Shown here one piece after another: positions 14,345 to 14,726 of a stretch of 14,726 bases of DNA (position 1 is the first letter of the stretch; each line of letters begins with the position of its first letter). The DNA is from Pauljensenia sp. (lineage in GTDB: Bacteria > Actinomycetota > Actinomycetes > Actinomycetales > Actinomycetaceae), in contig JASBZF010000038.1 in assembly GCA_029983625.1 (NCBI GenBank), forward strand, positions 1 through 14,726, read 5' to 3'. The notes below the pieces were generated by a model. That model had not been told where the DNA came from. It searched no databases and saw only the letters and a list, made by a program, of their open reading frames with translations. The position numbers and the translations under genes are program-made.

Positions 14345-14668
14345 GTGACGCATTCTGCGCTGGACACAGTGTCCGTCTTAAAAGAGGGCGGTCCTGTGCG
14401 TACTTGCATAGGATGCGCAAAGCGATCGTCGCCTTCGGATCTGATTCGGATTGCGGCATCACACGGGATCGTGTCACTCGATCCTCAAGCAGTACGACCC
14501 GGTCGGGGCGCGTGGATTCATTCGGATCTGCGCTGTGTTGATCGAGCTCGCCGAAAGCGGGTTCTGCGCCGTGCTCTCAGGCTCCGGGAGGATTCCTCGG
14601 AGGAGCTGTGGGAAGCGCTCGAAAAGGTCGTCACGTCCAGGGCGTCAGTGATGCCCGACACCGAGTAA
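14345..14668 (+). CDS. rnpM: RNA-binding protein YlxR/RnpM
   Basis: Small DUF448 RNA-binding protein; the Bacillus homologue binds RNase P RNA and modulates it. The predicted 107 residues contain RTCIGCAKRSSPSDLIRI (19-36) and PGRGAWIHSDLRCV (52-65), the two family signatures. It sits directly behind nusA, where it normally precedes infB. The GTG at 14345 has no good ribosome binding site. A GTG at 14396 has GAGG 8 nt upstream and would give a 90-residue protein beginning directly at the RTCIGC motif, so the true start is uncertain. Confidence 0.92.
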   Translation: MTHSALDTVSVLKEGGPVRTCIGCAKRSSPSDLIRIAASHGIVSLDPQAVRPGRGAWIHSDLRCVDRARRKRVLRRALRLREDSSEELWEALEKVVTSRASVMPDTE

Positions 14669-14687
14669 TGAAAGCGGGTTGGAAGCT

Positions 14688-14709
14688 GATGGGCACCCGA
14701 TGAGTACCC
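14688..14709 (+). repeat. short tandem repeat behind rnpM
   Basis: GATGGGCACCC is followed at once by GATGAGTACCC: two 11-base units with two differences. A third GATG begins at 14713. The expected infB start is not reached. The repeat might be part of an infB leader, but it is short and may be chance. Confidence 0.35.
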
Positions 14710-14726
14710 AGCGATGAGCTGCCAGC

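Overview
The window looks like a chromosomal segment of a Gram-positive actinobacterium, probably of the Actinomycetaceae (Actinomyces/Schaalia/Trueperella type). The clues are the gene order (GH13-like gene divergent from dgt-dnaG, and rimP-nusA-rnpM), start codons without Shine-Dalgarno sequences but with a TANNNT element 6 nt upstream, several lipoproteins, and a mid-range GC content judged by eye. The genus is an inference.

Layout: (1) 2-763 is the 3' part of aroD, a type I 3-dehydroquinate dehydratase whose start lies outside the window. (2) 1074-6088 is an accessory-looking block: lipoprotein A, a convergent stand-alone LuxR-type HTH regulator, a small secreted protein, a second lipoprotein paralogous to the first, and an exporter of three overlapping genes (membrane-fusion protein with a peptidoglycan-binding domain, ABC ATPase, MacB/FtsX-like permease). 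The first part of this block is visibly poorer in GC than the housekeeping genes. (3) 6318-7517 (minus strand) is a GH13 alpha-glucosidase relative in which all three catalytic carboxylates appear to be lost. (4) dgt and dnaG follow on the plus strand, then luxS with its own leader. (5) A minus-strand lipoprotein with a CxxC motif is divergent from rimP, followed by nusA and rnpM (ylxR), the usual lead-in to infB, which is not reached.

The housekeeping genes serve the shikimate pathway (aroD), dNTP control and replication priming (dgt, dnaG), the activated methyl cycle/AI-2 (luxS), and ribosome maturation with transcription elongation (rimP-nusA-rnpM). The 1074-6088 block is the best candidate for an undescribed system. 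It would be a MacAB-like exporter or envelope-stress machine with a secreted Cys-pair protein and twin Cys-patterned lipoproteins, perhaps controlled by the LuxR-type protein through a palindrome between the divergent genes. The component families are read from motifs; the joint function is inference.

Three further points stand out. The plus strand is G-rich in the sampled flanks and mostly C-rich between about 3.15 and 11.5 kb, regardless of gene direction, which would fit an inverted segment. GH13, dgt and dnaG share the identical start architecture TANNNT-N6-GTG. A 32-codon reading frame behind lipoprotein B resembles the tail that this protein lacks compared with its paralog.
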